Assembly (NCBI GenBank): GCA_024698925.1 | Contig: JAILQO010000052.1 | Span: forward strand, 1-39,754 | From: Bacteroidaceae bacterium | Lineage (GTDB): Bacteria > Bacteroidota > Bacteroidia > Bacteroidales > Bacteroidaceae | Direction of reading: 5' to 3' | DNA length: 39,754 nt | Part shown: piece by piece, positions 17,985 to 25,694 of the stretch | How positions within the stretch are numbered: the first letter of the stretch is position 1 | Layout: the number at the start of each line of letters is the position of its first letter | Made by a program: the position numbers and the translations under genes | The notes under the pieces: model-generated | What the model was told of the DNA's origin: nothing | Database searches by the model: none | What the model saw: the letters and a program-made list of their open reading frames with translations, nothing else

Positions 17985-18548
17985 TCAAAGTCCGTGTATC
18001 TTGTCTTTGTTTTTGCGGGCAAAATCTTTCCAGGACTTGGCACCGCCCGCAGTCGTGGGCCGCGAACTTTCGATGAAGTGACAGTAGGCTGCTGCGAGAC
18101 CGTCTGTAGCGTCGAGCCAAGGCAGCATCGCGTCCTCGGGAATCTTCATCATCTGTTTGAGCATATAGGCCACTTGTTCCTTCGAGGCAGAGCCCTGTCC
18201 CGTAATGGCCATCTTGATTTGCATGGGGGCATATTCCTTGATGGGCACATGACGACTGATGGCCGCAGCCATAGCGACGCCCTGTGCACGTCCCAGCTTG
18301 AGCATGGACTGTACGTTCTTGCCGAAGAATGGTGCTTCGATAGCTACCTCGTCTGGCAGGTAACTCTCGATGATGCCTGTGACGCGTGAGAAGATGTGTC
18401 CCAGCTTCAGGTAGTGGTCGGCGAATTTGCGCAGGTCGATGACCCCCATCGCTACCATCTCGGCCTTGCGTCCACAGACCTTGATGATGCCGTAGCCCAT
18501 GATGGTCGTCCCAGGGTCAATACCTAATATGATGCGCTCCTTCTCCAC
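17985..18548 (-). CDS. ruvC: Holliday junction endonuclease RuvC
   Basis: Dimeric endonuclease that cuts Holliday junctions after RuvAB migration. The catalytic acids appear in order: D11 in [14 protein letters not shown]70 in [11 protein letters not shown]145 and D148 in [12 protein letters not shown], matching E. coli D7, E66, D138 and D141. The conserved MLKLGRAQG follows at 81-89. At 187 aa it is slightly longer than E. coli RuvC, with a lysine-rich tail. It is 45 bp from the DUF4286 gene across a heptamer array. ruvA and ruvB are not in the window. Confidence 0.97.
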   Translation of the reverse strand: MEKERIILGIDPGTTIMGYGIIKVCGRKAEMVAMGVIDLRKFADHYLKLGHIFSRVTGIIESYLPDEVAIEAPFFGKNVQSMLKLGRAQGVAMAAAISRHVPIKEYAPMQIKMAITGQGSASKEQVAYMLKQMMKIPEDAMLPWLDATDGLAAAYCHFIESSRPTTAGGAKSWKDFARKNKDKIHGL

Positions 18549-18561
18549 TTGTCCTGTCTTG

Positions 18562-18596
18562 TAATCTTGAAACTTGAAACCTGAATCTTGAAACTA
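18562..18596. repeat. Heptamer-period repeat array, DUF4286-ruvC gap
   Basis: Five consecutive 7-bp units of GAAACTT/GAAACCT/GAATCTT type. The last unit contains the DUF4286 stop codon (minus strand, 18594-18596) and the array fills most of the gap to the ruvC start. Confidence 0.75.
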
Positions 18597-18905
18597 CTCC
18601 TCCGTAATCACTTCCATCATGGTGGAAAAGCCCAGCACGCGATTCTCGAAGGCCTTGAGCATTTCCTCGCCTAAGCGCTTTCCTTGCTTGACAAACCAGT
18701 AGTGCAGACGTGCTGTGCTATCGACTTCAAACTGGAGTGCAAAGCACTCGCTGCCCTCCTCCTTGTGTGAGAGGATGCGTGAGAGGCGCCCGTTCTTCAT
18801 GTAGCCGAACTCTTTCACTTGCGGCAGCATTACTTCATGAACATAAATCACGAAGTTGCGCGCGTCCGCCTCGGGCATTTGATAGGTGGTATTGTATAGT
18901 ATCAT
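18594..18905 (-). CDS. DUF4286 family protein
   Basis: 103-aa cytoplasmic protein matching DUF4286: MILYNTTYQMP at the start, a central CFALQFEVDS strand, YWFVKQGKRLGEEM, and an end at FSTMMEVI. Function unknown; the fold is probably a small alpha/beta ferredoxin-like domain (inference). It heads the minus-strand run with ruvC. Its -7 promoter box ends only five bases before the ATG, so the mRNA would have almost no leader. Confidence 0.85.
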   Translation of the reverse strand: MILYNTTYQMPEADARNFVIYVHEVMLPQVKEFGYMKNGRLSRILSHKEEGSECFALQFEVDSTARLHYWFVKQGKRLGEEMLKAFENRVLGFSTMMEVITEE

Positions 18906-18909
18906 GGTG

Positions 18910-18917
18910 CAAAAATA
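18910..18917 (-). promoter_or_regulatory. -7 promoter box for DUF4286/ruvC run
   Basis: The minus strand reads TATTTTTG (TAnnTTTG), four bases before the start codon. Initiation about 5-7 nt beyond the box would fall at or next to the ATG, making the transcript leaderless or nearly so. Confidence 0.55.
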
Positions 18918-18991
18918 GGCATTTCCAAGCAGAAAAGTAACTTTTTATGCATTTTTTTCTCCCTGATGCAATAAGTTTCGTGGAAAAAGCC

Positions 18992-18999
18992 TAATTTTG
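18992..18999 (+). promoter_or_regulatory. -7 promoter box for the DUF1573 gene
   Basis: TAATTTTG lies 36 nt before the ATG at 19036. No matching -33 TTTG is obvious. Confidence 0.5.
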
Positions 19000-19035
19000 C
19001 ACGCAAATAAGACTTAAAACATTAAAGATGCAATT

Positions 19036-19476
19036 ATGAAGACACTTAAGTTTGCTTTATTACTGTTTGTGTGTGCTTTTGCAGGTACATACATGATGGC
19101 TCAGCAGAAGACCGTTCATGTCGGAACCGAGCAGGGTGAGAAATATGCAGAGATCAAGTTCGACACCTTGTCTCACGATTTCGGTACGTTCTCTGAGGAC
19201 GAGCCGATGGTGAAATGCTCTTTCCGCTTCACCAATGTGGGTACAGCTCCCCTTATTATCCATCAGGCTATTGCCAGCTGTGGCTGCACGGTGCCTACCT
19301 ACACCAAGGATCCTGTGAAGCCAGGTGCAAGTGGTGAGATCGAGGTGACCTACAACGGACGCGGCAAGTTCCCTGGACGCTTCAAGAAGATCATCACCGT
19401 TCGTACCAATGCCAAGGAGAACGGCGTCGTGCGTCTCACGATTGAAGGCAATATGATGAGTCCTGCAGCACAGTAA
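19036..19476 (+). CDS. Secreted DUF1573 protein
   Basis: 146 aa with an N-terminal signal peptide (FALLLFVCAFAGTYMMAQ). The rest is a single Ig-like DUF1573 domain with the family hallmarks HDFGTFSEDEP, FRFTNVGTAPLII and ASCGCTVPTY (SCGCT at 81-85), then GKFPGRFKKIITVRTN. The family is abundant in Bacteroidetes and is thought to act in the periplasm or at the surface; its molecular role is not established. It is separated from the DUF2264 gene by 45 bp, so the two may be co-transcribed. Confidence 0.9.
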   Translation: MKTLKFALLLFVCAFAGTYMMAQQKTVHVGTEQGEKYAEIKFDTLSHDFGTFSEDEPMVKCSFRFTNVGTAPLIIHQAIASCGCTVPTYTKDPVKPGASGEIEVTYNGRGKFPGRFKKIITVRTNAKENGVVRLTIEGNMMSPAAQ

Positions 19477-19521
19477 GCGCCCACCCATCTCCTTCTGTAA
19501 ACTAGCTAACATTAGACGAAT

Positions 19522-20835
19522 ATGCGAAAAGTACTGACTCTCTGCGCAGCGATTCTGCTCGCAGGCACCATGAGTGCAAAAACGAAGAAACAGCCCGCCA
19601 ATCCATTGGGCGACGGCGCCAGCGATCGTGCCTACTGGGTAGAACTCGCTTACACGATGGCAGCTCCCGTGCTGGAGAATATGGCCAATGGTACCCTCCA
19701 GAAGAACATGAAGCTGGAGCTTTCTCCCACATGGGACAACCGCGACAAGAAGGTGGCTTATATGGAGTGCTTTGGACGCCTCATGGCGGGCATTGCTCCC
19801 TGGCTGACACTCCCGGATGACGACACCCCTGAGGGCATCAAGCGCAAGCAACTGCGTGAATGGGCGCTGAAAGCCTATGCCAATGCCGTTGATCCTGAGA
19901 GCCCTGATTACCTCGGTTGGACCAGCGGTGGCCAGACCCTCGTGGATGCAGCTTACGTGGTGGAGAGCCTGTTCCGCGGCTACAAGGCATTGTGGGAACC
20001 GCTCGACGATGTGACCAAGCAGCGTTACATCAAGGAGTTGCAAGGCCTGCGCCGCTACGATCCGCCCTATACCAACTGGCTGCTGTTCTGCGGTATGGAG
20101 GAATCCTTCCTGATGCTGGCTGGCGGACAGTTTGATGCTTTCCGCATCAAGATGGCAATGAGCAAGGTCGAGGAGTGGTATATTGGCGATGGCCTCTACA
20201 GCGACGGCCCCAGCTTCGCCTTTGACTACTATAATGCTTTCGTGATTCAGCCCATGTATATTGAGTGCCTGCAGATGATCTCTGCCAAGCAACCCAACAA
20301 TACCTACCTGATCCGCTCTCATGGCGACAACCGCAATGGCGCCAAGAACCGTCTGGGCGTAGTTACGGAACGTATGCAGAAATATGCCGTCATCCTAGAG
20401 CGCTTCATCTCGCCCGAAGGCACCTTCCCCGTCGTTGGTCGTTCTATTCCTTACCGCCTTGCCGTCCTCCAGCCGCTGGCTCAGCTGGCTTGGATGAAGC
20501 AGCTGCCCAAGGAACTCACCAACGGACAGGTGCGTGCTGGTATTACAGCCGTCATGAAGCGTATGTTCGAGGGCAAGGGAAAGAGCAACTTCACGGAGGA
20601 TGGCTATCTCACCATCGGTTTCGTGGGTTCACATCCCAATGTGGCCGATTGGTACACGAACAACGGTTCGCTCTACATGACCAGTCTTGCTTTCATGCCG
20701 CTGGGTCTGCCGGCCGACGATCCTTTCTGGACGGATGCACCTGAGAAGTGGACCAGCAAGAAGGCTTGGGAGGGTGATGACTTCCCCAAGGATCACAAGT
20801 GGAACATCAACCGTCAGGAGCTCTATTGGGAGTAA
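19522..20835 (+). CDS. Secreted DUF2264 protein, possible glycoside hydrolase
   Basis: 437 aa with a signal peptide (TLCAAILLAGTMSAK). It matches DUF2264: YWVELAYTMAAPVLENMANG, YMECFGRLMAGIAPWL, NWLLFCGMEESFLML, GDGLYSDGPSFAFDYYNAFVIQPMY and GRSIPYR. The alternating helical segments fit an (alpha/alpha)6 barrel. From memory some members have been linked to glucuronide hydrolysis (GH154), which I cannot verify here; if so it would release uronate or related sugars. A hairpin terminator follows 22 bp after the stop. Confidence 0.85.
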   Translation: MRKVLTLCAAILLAGTMSAKTKKQPANPLGDGASDRAYWVELAYTMAAPVLENMANGTLQKNMKLELSPTWDNRDKKVAYMECFGRLMAGIAPWLTLPDDDTPEGIKRKQLREWALKAYANAVDPESPDYLGWTSGGQTLVDAAYVVESLFRGYKALWEPLDDVTKQRYIKELQGLRRYDPPYTNWLLFCGMEESFLMLAGGQFDAFRIKMAMSKVEEWYIGDGLYSDGPSFAFDYYNAFVIQPMYIECLQMISAKQPNNTYLIRSHGDNRNGAKNRLGVVTERMQKYAVILERFISPEGTFPVVGRSIPYRLAVLQPLAQLAWMKQLPKELTNGQVRAGITAVMKRMFEGKGKSNFTEDGYLTIGFVGSHPNVADWYTNNGSLYMTSLAFMPLGLPADDPFWTDAPEKWTSKKAWEGDDFPKDHKWNINRQELYWE

Positions 20836-20856
20836 CTACACCTTATTATATATATA

Positions 20857-20885
20857 AGGGGCTGCGTCGTTGTGACACAGCCCCT
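20857..20885. terminator. Bidirectional terminator, DUF2264 gene / holin-like gene
   Basis: AGGGGCTG and CAGCCCCT form an 8-bp perfect stem around a 13-nt loop between convergent genes. The plus side continues ATTTGTTT and the minus side TATATATAT, so T-tracts are weak on both sides. Confidence 0.65.
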
Positions 20886-20908
20886 ATTTGTTTCTGTCGG
20901 CAATGCGC

Positions 20909-21520
20909 TTACTTGCGGCGCCTGCGTCGTCCCATTCCGAACACGCTACGTGCGGCAGCGATGGCGCTCAGTCCAATCTGTATGCCTCGGAAGATGTTCA
21001 TGCCGCTCTGGAACAGATTGTTGGCGCTTTCCCATCGGTTGCGTGCCTGTGGCAGCGGCGCGAAGATCTCGTTGGCGGAATCCTTGATATTCTCCTGATT
21101 CTCCACAATCTGCTGGCGCAGGTGCTCCTTCTCTACGGCGATGCCTTCCTGCGTGGGATAGACAACCTGCGTGGAGAGCAGGCTCACCATGAACTTGGTG
21201 GTGGGAATGATGATCCACGTCTGGCGGTTGGCCCACACCAAGAGGGCGCACAGCAAGAGTACGCCGGCAATGATGGCGAAGCCCAGAATCTGGTTGTCCA
21301 GCAGTGAGCCGATCCAGTAGGCGAGGGCGAAGCTGCCAAAGAGGATTACAAGGAATCCCACGAGAATGAAGATGGCTGCCAGCGCAATCGTCGAGAACAG
21401 ACGCGTCAGCACCTCCACACCGTTCAGGCTCAAGTAGTCCTTCTGCAGCGTGAGATAGCGGCGTGCCTGCTCAAAGAGCTGGCTCATCCGCACCGTTGTC
21501 TGTTCGTTGGTGATGCCCAT
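20909..21520 (-). CDS. Holin-like membrane protein (phage holin family III-like)
   Basis: 203 aa. Cytosolic N-terminus, then two hydrophobic helices (about 45-70, IALAAIFILVGFLVILFGSFALAYWIG in part; and about 78-95, LGFAIIAGVLLLCALLVW), a soluble stretch with a charged helix (EKEHLRQQIVENQENIKDSANE), a further weakly hydrophobic glycine-rich segment and a basic end (GRRRRRK). This pattern is common in proteins annotated as phage holin family in Bacteroidetes chromosomes; no phage genes surround it, so lysis is unlikely and an envelope role more probable. Its ATG overlaps the ytxH-like stop (TAATG), indicating translational coupling. Confidence 0.75.
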   Translation of the reverse strand: MGITNEQTTVRMSQLFEQARRYLTLQKDYLSLNGVEVLTRLFSTIALAAIFILVGFLVILFGSFALAYWIGSLLDNQILGFAIIAGVLLLCALLVWANRQTWIIIPTTKFMVSLLSTQVVYPTQEGIAVEKEHLRQQIVENQENIKDSANEIFAPLPQARNRWESANNLFQSGMNIFRGIQIGLSAIAAARSVFGMGRRRRRK

Positions 21521-21738
21521 TATTCTGCTGCTTTTTCAGCTGCGTTGCTGAGTTCTTCAGTGATGTCATCCACGAGATCGTCCATCTCCTTGCGGTTCAG
21601 ACGAATGCCACGCTTGCGCAAAGCTTCAATGATGCGCTCACGGGTGTCAGCACCCTTCTCGGGAGCCATCAGCAGACCTACAACCGACCCGATGGCAACG
21701 CCACCGAGGAACGTAACGAAATAGTTAATAGCTTTCAT
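21520..21738 (-). CDS. YtxH domain protein
   Basis: 72 aa. A glycine-rich hydrophobic helix (FVTFLGGVAIGSVVGLLMAPEKG) followed by a charged helical tail matches the YtxH family, where the LLMAPxxG motif ends the membrane segment. Function unknown; some relatives are stress-induced. It shares one base with the next gene, and a TAnnTTTG box sits 67 bp upstream, so the two genes form a unit. Confidence 0.85.
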   Translation of the reverse strand: MKAINYFVTFLGGVAIGSVVGLLMAPEKGADTRERIIEALRKRGIRLNRKEMDDLVDDITEELSNAAEKAAE

Positions 21739-21805
21739 ATTCGTATTTTGTTTTATGATGGCCGATTCGCTCTGCCATCTGGTTAAAAATGATTGTTTCG
21801 TGGTG

Positions 21806-21813
21806 CAAATATA
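21806..21813 (-). promoter_or_regulatory. -7 promoter box for the ytxH-holin pair
   Basis: The minus strand reads TATATTTG, 67 bp before the YtxH start, in a 242-bp divergent AT-rich gap that also holds the SPOR gene promoter. Nothing else is recognised in that gap. Confidence 0.6.
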
Positions 21814-21907
21814 AGTGTTTTCTTCACAAAAAGTTCCTTTTTGGACAAGAAAATGTGTAAAAAGACGTAAGAAGTTGATTTTTTAACGTTTTTTTGGTGT
21901 AAACTCT

Positions 21908-21937
21908 TTTGTAATCAGTACTTTTTCTGTATATTTG
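21908..21937 (+). promoter_or_regulatory. Bacteroidetes promoter for SPOR lipoprotein
   Basis: TTTG at 21908-21911 and TATATTTG at 21930-21937 with 18-nt spacing, 43 nt before the ATG. Confidence 0.7.
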
Positions 21938-21980
21938 CACCGAAATTAAATGTTCAACTATAAAAAGGAGTAAAAAAGCA

Positions 21981-22451
21981 ATGAAAAACTATTTCGTATT
22001 GGGTGCCGCCGTATGTGTGGCTATTTCCATGGTATCGTGCAAGAGCAGTGAGAGCGCTTATAAGAAAGCGTATGAAAAGGCTAAGCAGCAGACTGTCACA
22101 GAGGCTCCTGTGCAGCAGACCGTCGTTACACAGCCGACCACCGTTGCTCCTGTTCAGACCGTTACCACAACTCCCGTAACGAATGAGAAAACCCGTTCTG
22201 AGAACGTCACCCTTGTGAGTGGTGCTGGCCTCAAGGCTTTCAGCGTCGTTGTCGGTAGCTTCAGCATCAAGGCTAATGCCGAGAATCTGCAGAAGACCCT
22301 GACCAATGCTGGTTATGTCGCCCAGATCGCCATGAATCCTCAGGGCATGTTCCGCGTCATCGCATCCACTTTTGACGACCTGAATAGCGCCGTCTCGAGC
22401 CGCAACACCCTGCGCGCTCAGTATCCCGATGCATGGCTGCTTCGCAAATAA
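21981..22451 (+). CDS. SPOR-domain lipoprotein
   Basis: 156 aa. Lipoprotein signal with lipobox SMVSC (Cys20), a Thr/Val/Pro-rich linker (about 38-70), and a C-terminal SPOR domain (about 82-152: FSVVVGSFSIKANAENLQKTL, FRVIASTF, RNTLRAQYPDAWLLRK). SPOR domains bind denuded glycan strands at division sites, so this is probably a periplasmic cell-division or envelope factor. It is flanked by its own promoter and terminator, hence monocistronic. Confidence 0.9.
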   Translation: MKNYFVLGAAVCVAISMVSCKSSESAYKKAYEKAKQQTVTEAPVQQTVVTQPTTVAPVQTVTTTPVTNEKTRSENVTLVSGAGLKAFSVVVGSFSIKANAENLQKTLTNAGYVAQIAMNPQGMFRVIASTFDDLNSAVSSRNTLRAQYPDAWLLRK

Positions 22452-22494
22452 GCATTTCTTTTTGGTAAAGTGAATATATGTAAGATTTTTATGG

Positions 22495-22530
22495 CAGGGG
22501 TAGGCTGTGAAGCTAACCCCTGTCTTTTTT
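22495..22530 (+). terminator. Intrinsic terminator after SPOR gene
   Basis: CAGGGGT (22495-22501) pairs with ACCCCTG (22516-22522), extended inside by AGG/GCT-type pairing, and is followed by TCTTTTTT. Confidence 0.8.
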
Positions 22531-22540
22531 TAAGACAATA

Positions 22541-22580
22541 TTCATTTATCAATCATCATTCGTAATTCGTCATTCATAAT
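22541..22580. repeat. Heptamer-period repeat array before ruvX
   Basis: Five to six 7-bp units (ATCATTC, GTAATTC, GTCATTC type) reach to the ruvX start codon at 22581. Confidence 0.7.
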
Positions 22581-23000
22581 ATGCGCATCCTAGCCATCGA
22601 CTACGGACAGAAGCGAACGGGCTTGGCAGTGACCGACCCGCTGCAGCTGATAGCCAACGGCCTTACGACAGTTGCCACCAAGGACCTGGAGGCTTTCGTT
22701 CTGGACTATGTCCAGCGCGAACCTGTGGAGCGCATAGTCATTGGGCAACCCCGTCAGATGAATGGCGAGGATAGCGAGAACATGCGTCGCATCACACCTT
22801 TCGTGAACCGCCTCCGCCACATCCTACCCAACATTCCTGTAGAACTCTACGACGAGCGCTTCACCAGTGTCCTCGCACATCGCACCATGTTAGAAAGCGG
22901 TATCGGACGCAAGGCACGACAGAATAAAGCCCTCGTGGACGAGATATCTGCCACCATCATCCTGCAAGGATGGATGGAAAGAATAAATTGTAAATCGTAA
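22581..23000 (+). CDS. ruvX: RuvX/YqgF RNase H-fold nuclease (putative Holliday junction resolvase)
   Basis: 139 aa, normal for the YqgF family. The first acidic residue is D7 in MRILAIDYGQKRTG, followed by GQPRQMNGEDS, YDERFTSVLAHRTM and DEISATIILQGWM. E. coli YqgF acts in 16S rRNA 5' end maturation, while the family name comes from its RuvC-like fold, so the cellular role here could be either. The final residues (NCKS) and stop are encoded by a heptamer array. It is followed by def at 21 bp. Confidence 0.93.
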   Translation: MRILAIDYGQKRTGLAVTDPLQLIANGLTTVATKDLEAFVLDYVQREPVERIVIGQPRQMNGEDSENMRRITPFVNRLRHILPNIPVELYDERFTSVLAHRTMLESGIGRKARQNKALVDEISATIILQGWMERINCKS

Positions 23001-23019
23001 ATCGTCAAATTGTAAAATA
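22985..23019. repeat. Heptamer-period repeat array, end of ruvX to def
   Basis: Five 7-bp units (AAATTGT, AAATCGT twice, then variants) start inside the last codons of ruvX, include its stop codon, and end two bases before the def ATG. Confidence 0.7.
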
Positions 23020-23021
23020 AT

Positions 23022-23579
23022 ATGGTCCTTCCCATCTATACTCTTGGTCAGCCTGTTCTTCGCAAGGTTGCTGAAGACATTGACCCCGATGATCCTGAAC
23101 TCGCTGAGTTCGTGCAGAACATGTATGACACCCTTGCCCATAGCTCTGGCATCGGCCTCGCTGCGCCGCAGGTGGGTCGTTCCGTGCGCGTTGTCGTGAT
23201 TGACTTGAACCCTCTCAAGGACGACTATCCTGAGTACGACGGCTATCGCCACGTCTTCTATAACCCCTATATCGAGGAGTATGACAAGTCGCATCAGGAA
23301 TCGATGGACGAGGGTTGCTTGTCGCTGCCTGGTATGAGCGAGACTGTGAAGCGTCCTACGCGCATCCGCGTCAGCTACCTCGATGAGAACTTCCAAGAAC
23401 ATGACGAGTGGGTTGACGGCTATCTGGCCCGTGTCATGCAGCATGAGTTTGACCACCTCGACGGCAAGGTCTATACGGACCATATCGTGGGTCTGCGTAA
23501 GCAGATGATCAAGAGCAAGCTCAATGACATCATGAAGGGCCGCTTCTCTTGTGATTATAAGGTGAAAGTGAAACGATAA
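23022..23579 (+). CDS. def: Peptide deformylase
   Basis: Metalloenzyme removing the N-formyl group from new proteins. All three motifs are intact: GIGLAAPQVG (43-52, Q50), EGCLSLPG (97-104, metal ligand C99) and HEFDHLDG (141-148, metal ligands H141 and H145, catalytic E142). At 185 aa it is normal for Bacteroidetes. It sits 21 bp after ruvX, probably in one transcript. Confidence 0.97.
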   Translation: MVLPIYTLGQPVLRKVAEDIDPDDPELAEFVQNMYDTLAHSSGIGLAAPQVGRSVRVVVIDLNPLKDDYPEYDGYRHVFYNPYIEEYDKSHQESMDEGCLSLPGMSETVKRPTRIRVSYLDENFQEHDEWVDGYLARVMQHEFDHLDGKVYTDHIVGLRKQMIKSKLNDIMKGRFSCDYKVKVKR

Positions 23580-23580
23580 A

Positions 23581-23679
23581 GAATGACGAATGATGAATGA
23601 CGAATGATGAATATAATAAACCTTTTGAAGGTAAGGAAACTCTTATTCGTCATTCATCATTCGTCATTCGTCATTATTA
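23581..23679. repeat. Inverted heptamer arrays, def-TPR gap
   Basis: The left arm 23581-23612 consists of GAATGAC/GAATGAT units, and the right arm 23645-23679 of ATTCGTC/ATTCATC units. The arms are reverse-complementary over about 30 bp with few mismatches, giving a long hairpin with a 32-bp loop. An ATG at 23604 lies in the left arm and should not be taken as the start of the next gene. Confidence 0.8.
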
Positions 23680-23687
23680 CGAAGCAA

Positions 23688-25694
23688 ATGAAAAGTGAAA
23701 GAATAAAGACTTGCTGGCTCAGGCATTCCTGCTTGCGCCACATCTTCCTATTCTTCACACTTTCATTTTTCACTTTTCACTTTTCCGCTTCTGCGCAGAT
23801 TAACACAGACCGCGTGATGCTCATGGGGCGCCACGCGCTTTACTATGAGGACTATGTGCTGAGTATTCAGCGCTTCAACATGGTCATCAACGCCAAGCCC
23901 TACCTACACGAGCCCTATTTCTTCCGCGGCCTCGCTAAGTTCTATCTTGAGGACTTCACGGGTGCTGAGGACGACTGTACAGAGAGCCTTGAGCGCAATC
24001 CCTACATCGCTGACAGCTACCAACTCCGTGGCCTTTGTCGCGTCAATCTCAAGAATTTCACGGGTGCTATCGCGGACTATCGCAAGGTGTTGGAGATCGA
24101 CCCGCGCCACAAGACGAGCTGGCACAACATGGTCCTATGTTATCTGGAGGAGAAGGAGTATGCCCCTGCGGACAGCGCCCTGGAGCAGATGATACGTTAC
24201 TGGCCGCGCGATCCTGAGAACTTCACGATGAAGGCGCAAGTAGCTATTGCTCAGGGCGATACCGTTCGCGGTCTTGCCTGCGTGGACTCCGCCCTGGTGC
24301 TGGACGACTACAACGACCGTGCGTGGACCATGCGCTCTATGATCAGCCTCCAACGCGGCGAGTATGCGCAGGCTGAGCGTGAAATCGACAAGGCCATCGT
24401 TCAGAGCCCGCGTGAGGTGAATAACTACATCAATCGCGCCCTCGCACGCTTCCATCAGAATAATCTGCGTGGCGCGATGTCCGACTATGACCAGGCTCTT
24501 GAGATCGACTCCCGCAACTACCTTGGCCACTACAATCGCGGCCTCTTGCGCGCTCAGGTAGGGGAGGACAATGCCGCTATCGAGGACTTCAACTTCGTTC
24601 TCTCTGTGGAGCCAGATAATATGATGGCCCTTTTCAATCGTGCCCTGCTGCTGGATCAGACGGGCGATTATCGTGGTGCCATCCGTGACATCTCGCTGGT
24701 GCTGGAGGAGTATCCTGATTTCATCATCGGCTACCAGCATCGTGCCGCCATCCGTCGCAAGATTGGCGACACCTACGGCGCCGAGCGCGATGAGTTCCGT
24801 GTTATCAAGACCCGTACCGATGCCCGTGCCGGCATCAAGCATGAACCTGCCAAGACACGTAAGAAGAGCGAGCGCAACATCGATGACTACGCCTCCATCG
24901 TCGAGGCCGATTCTTCCGAGCCCGAACGTAAGTACGCCAGCGATTATCGTGGTCGTGTGCAGGATCACAAGGTGGATCAGCAGCCCCAGCCGCTCTATGT
25001 GCTCACGCACCATCGCGAGCTCACGGCTACCAATCGTTATATCCCCTTCCATCAGCTGCTGGAGCAGCTCAATGAGGACAGCGCCTTGCCGCGTACCGTC
25101 TATCTCGCCAACATGGAGCCCACGCTCAGCGAGAAGGAGATGGACAGCCATTTCCAGGAGCTGGCAGCCCTCAACGCGCGCCTGGCTGATGACGAGCACC
25201 CCTCGGCTCATCTCCTTCTGGCTCGTGCCCTGCAGGAGTACCACGTCCGCGACTTTGAGTCCGCTGTGTCCGACTTGGAACGTGCTGCCAAGATTGCTCC
25301 CAAGGATGCCTTAGTGCCTTTCATGCTGGCACAGATCCGTTGCCGCCAGGTCGAGGCCGCCAGCGATGATGCCACCCTCGTGACTACGCAGTTGGGCTAC
25401 AGCCGCGCTCTGGACGACCTCAAGCGTGTTGTGGAGCTTGCGCCGACCTTCGCCTACGCTTGGTACAATATCGGTAATATCCACCTTGCTCAGAACGACT
25501 ACCGCAAGGCCTACGACGCCTACAGCCGCGCCCTCAATATCGATCCCCGCTTCCCCGATGCCTACTACAATCGTGGCCTCGCCAGCATCCTCGATGGACG
25601 CATGGAGCGTGGTCTCTCGGACCTCTCGCAGGCTGGTGAGTACGGCCTCTACAGCGCCTATAGCCTCATCAAACGCTATTCCAAAACCAAATGA
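23688..25694 (+). CDS. Secreted TPR-repeat protein
   Basis: 668 aa from the ATG at 23688. That start places a signal peptide at the N-terminus (basic KSERIK region, hydrophobic FLFFTLSFFTFHF, cleavage near SASAQ); the upstream ATG at 23604 would add 28 repeat-encoded residues. The mature protein is almost all tetratricopeptide repeats: about ten units (for example LHEPYFFRGLAKFYLEDFTGA, SWHNMVLCYLEEKEYAPA, NYLGHYNRGLLRAQVGEDNAA, AYYNRGLASILDGRMERG) with a polar, TPR-free break at about 365-480. Probably a periplasmic protein-interaction scaffold; partner unknown. Its stop overlaps the start of the cyclophilin gene (ATGA), so the two are translationally coupled. Confidence 0.85.
   Translation: MKSERIKTCWLRHSCLRHIFLFFTLSFFTFHFSASAQINTDRVMLMGRHALYYEDYVLSIQRFNMVINAKPYLHEPYFFRGLAKFYLEDFTGAEDDCTESLERNPYIADSYQLRGLCRVNLKNFTGAIADYRKVLEIDPRHKTSWHNMVLCYLEEKEYAPADSALEQMIRYWPRDPENFTMKAQVAIAQGDTVRGLACVDSALVLDDYNDRAWTMRSMISLQRGEYAQAEREIDKAIVQSPREVNNYINRALARFHQNNLRGAMSDYDQALEIDSRNYLGHYNRGLLRAQVGEDNAAIEDFNFVLSVEPDNMMALFNRALLLDQTGDYRGAIRDISLVLEEYPDFIIGYQHRAAIRRKIGDTYGAERDEFRVIKTRTDARAGIKHEPAKTRKKSERNIDDYASIVEADSSEPERKYASDYRGRVQDHKVDQQPQPLYVLTHHRELTATNRYIPFHQLLEQLNEDSALPRTVYLANMEPTLSEKEMDSHFQELAALNARLADDEHPSAHLLLARALQEYHVRDFESAVSDLERAAKIAPKDALVPFMLAQIRCRQVEAASDDATLVTTQLGYSRALDDLKRVVELAPTFAYAWYNIGNIHLAQNDYRKAYDAYSRALNIDPRFPDAYYNRGLASILDGRMERGLSDLSQAGEYGLYSAYSLIKRYSKTK
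23761..23788. repeat. Heptamer units inside the TPR protein signal-peptide coding region
   Basis: Four 7-bp units (TTTCATT, TTTCACT twice, TTTCCGC) encode part of the hydrophobic core of the signal peptide. A roughly reverse-complementary set (AAATGAA, AAGTGAA) covers the start codon at 23686-23706. Confidence 0.65.

Noticed and set aside
20909..21738. Prophage remnant suggested by the holin-like gene
   Set aside because: No other phage genes, integrase or attachment repeats; this family is common in Bacteroidetes chromosomes.
24135..25244. 369-aa minus frame in the TPR gene
   Set aside because: Shadow of the repeated TPR coding sequence.
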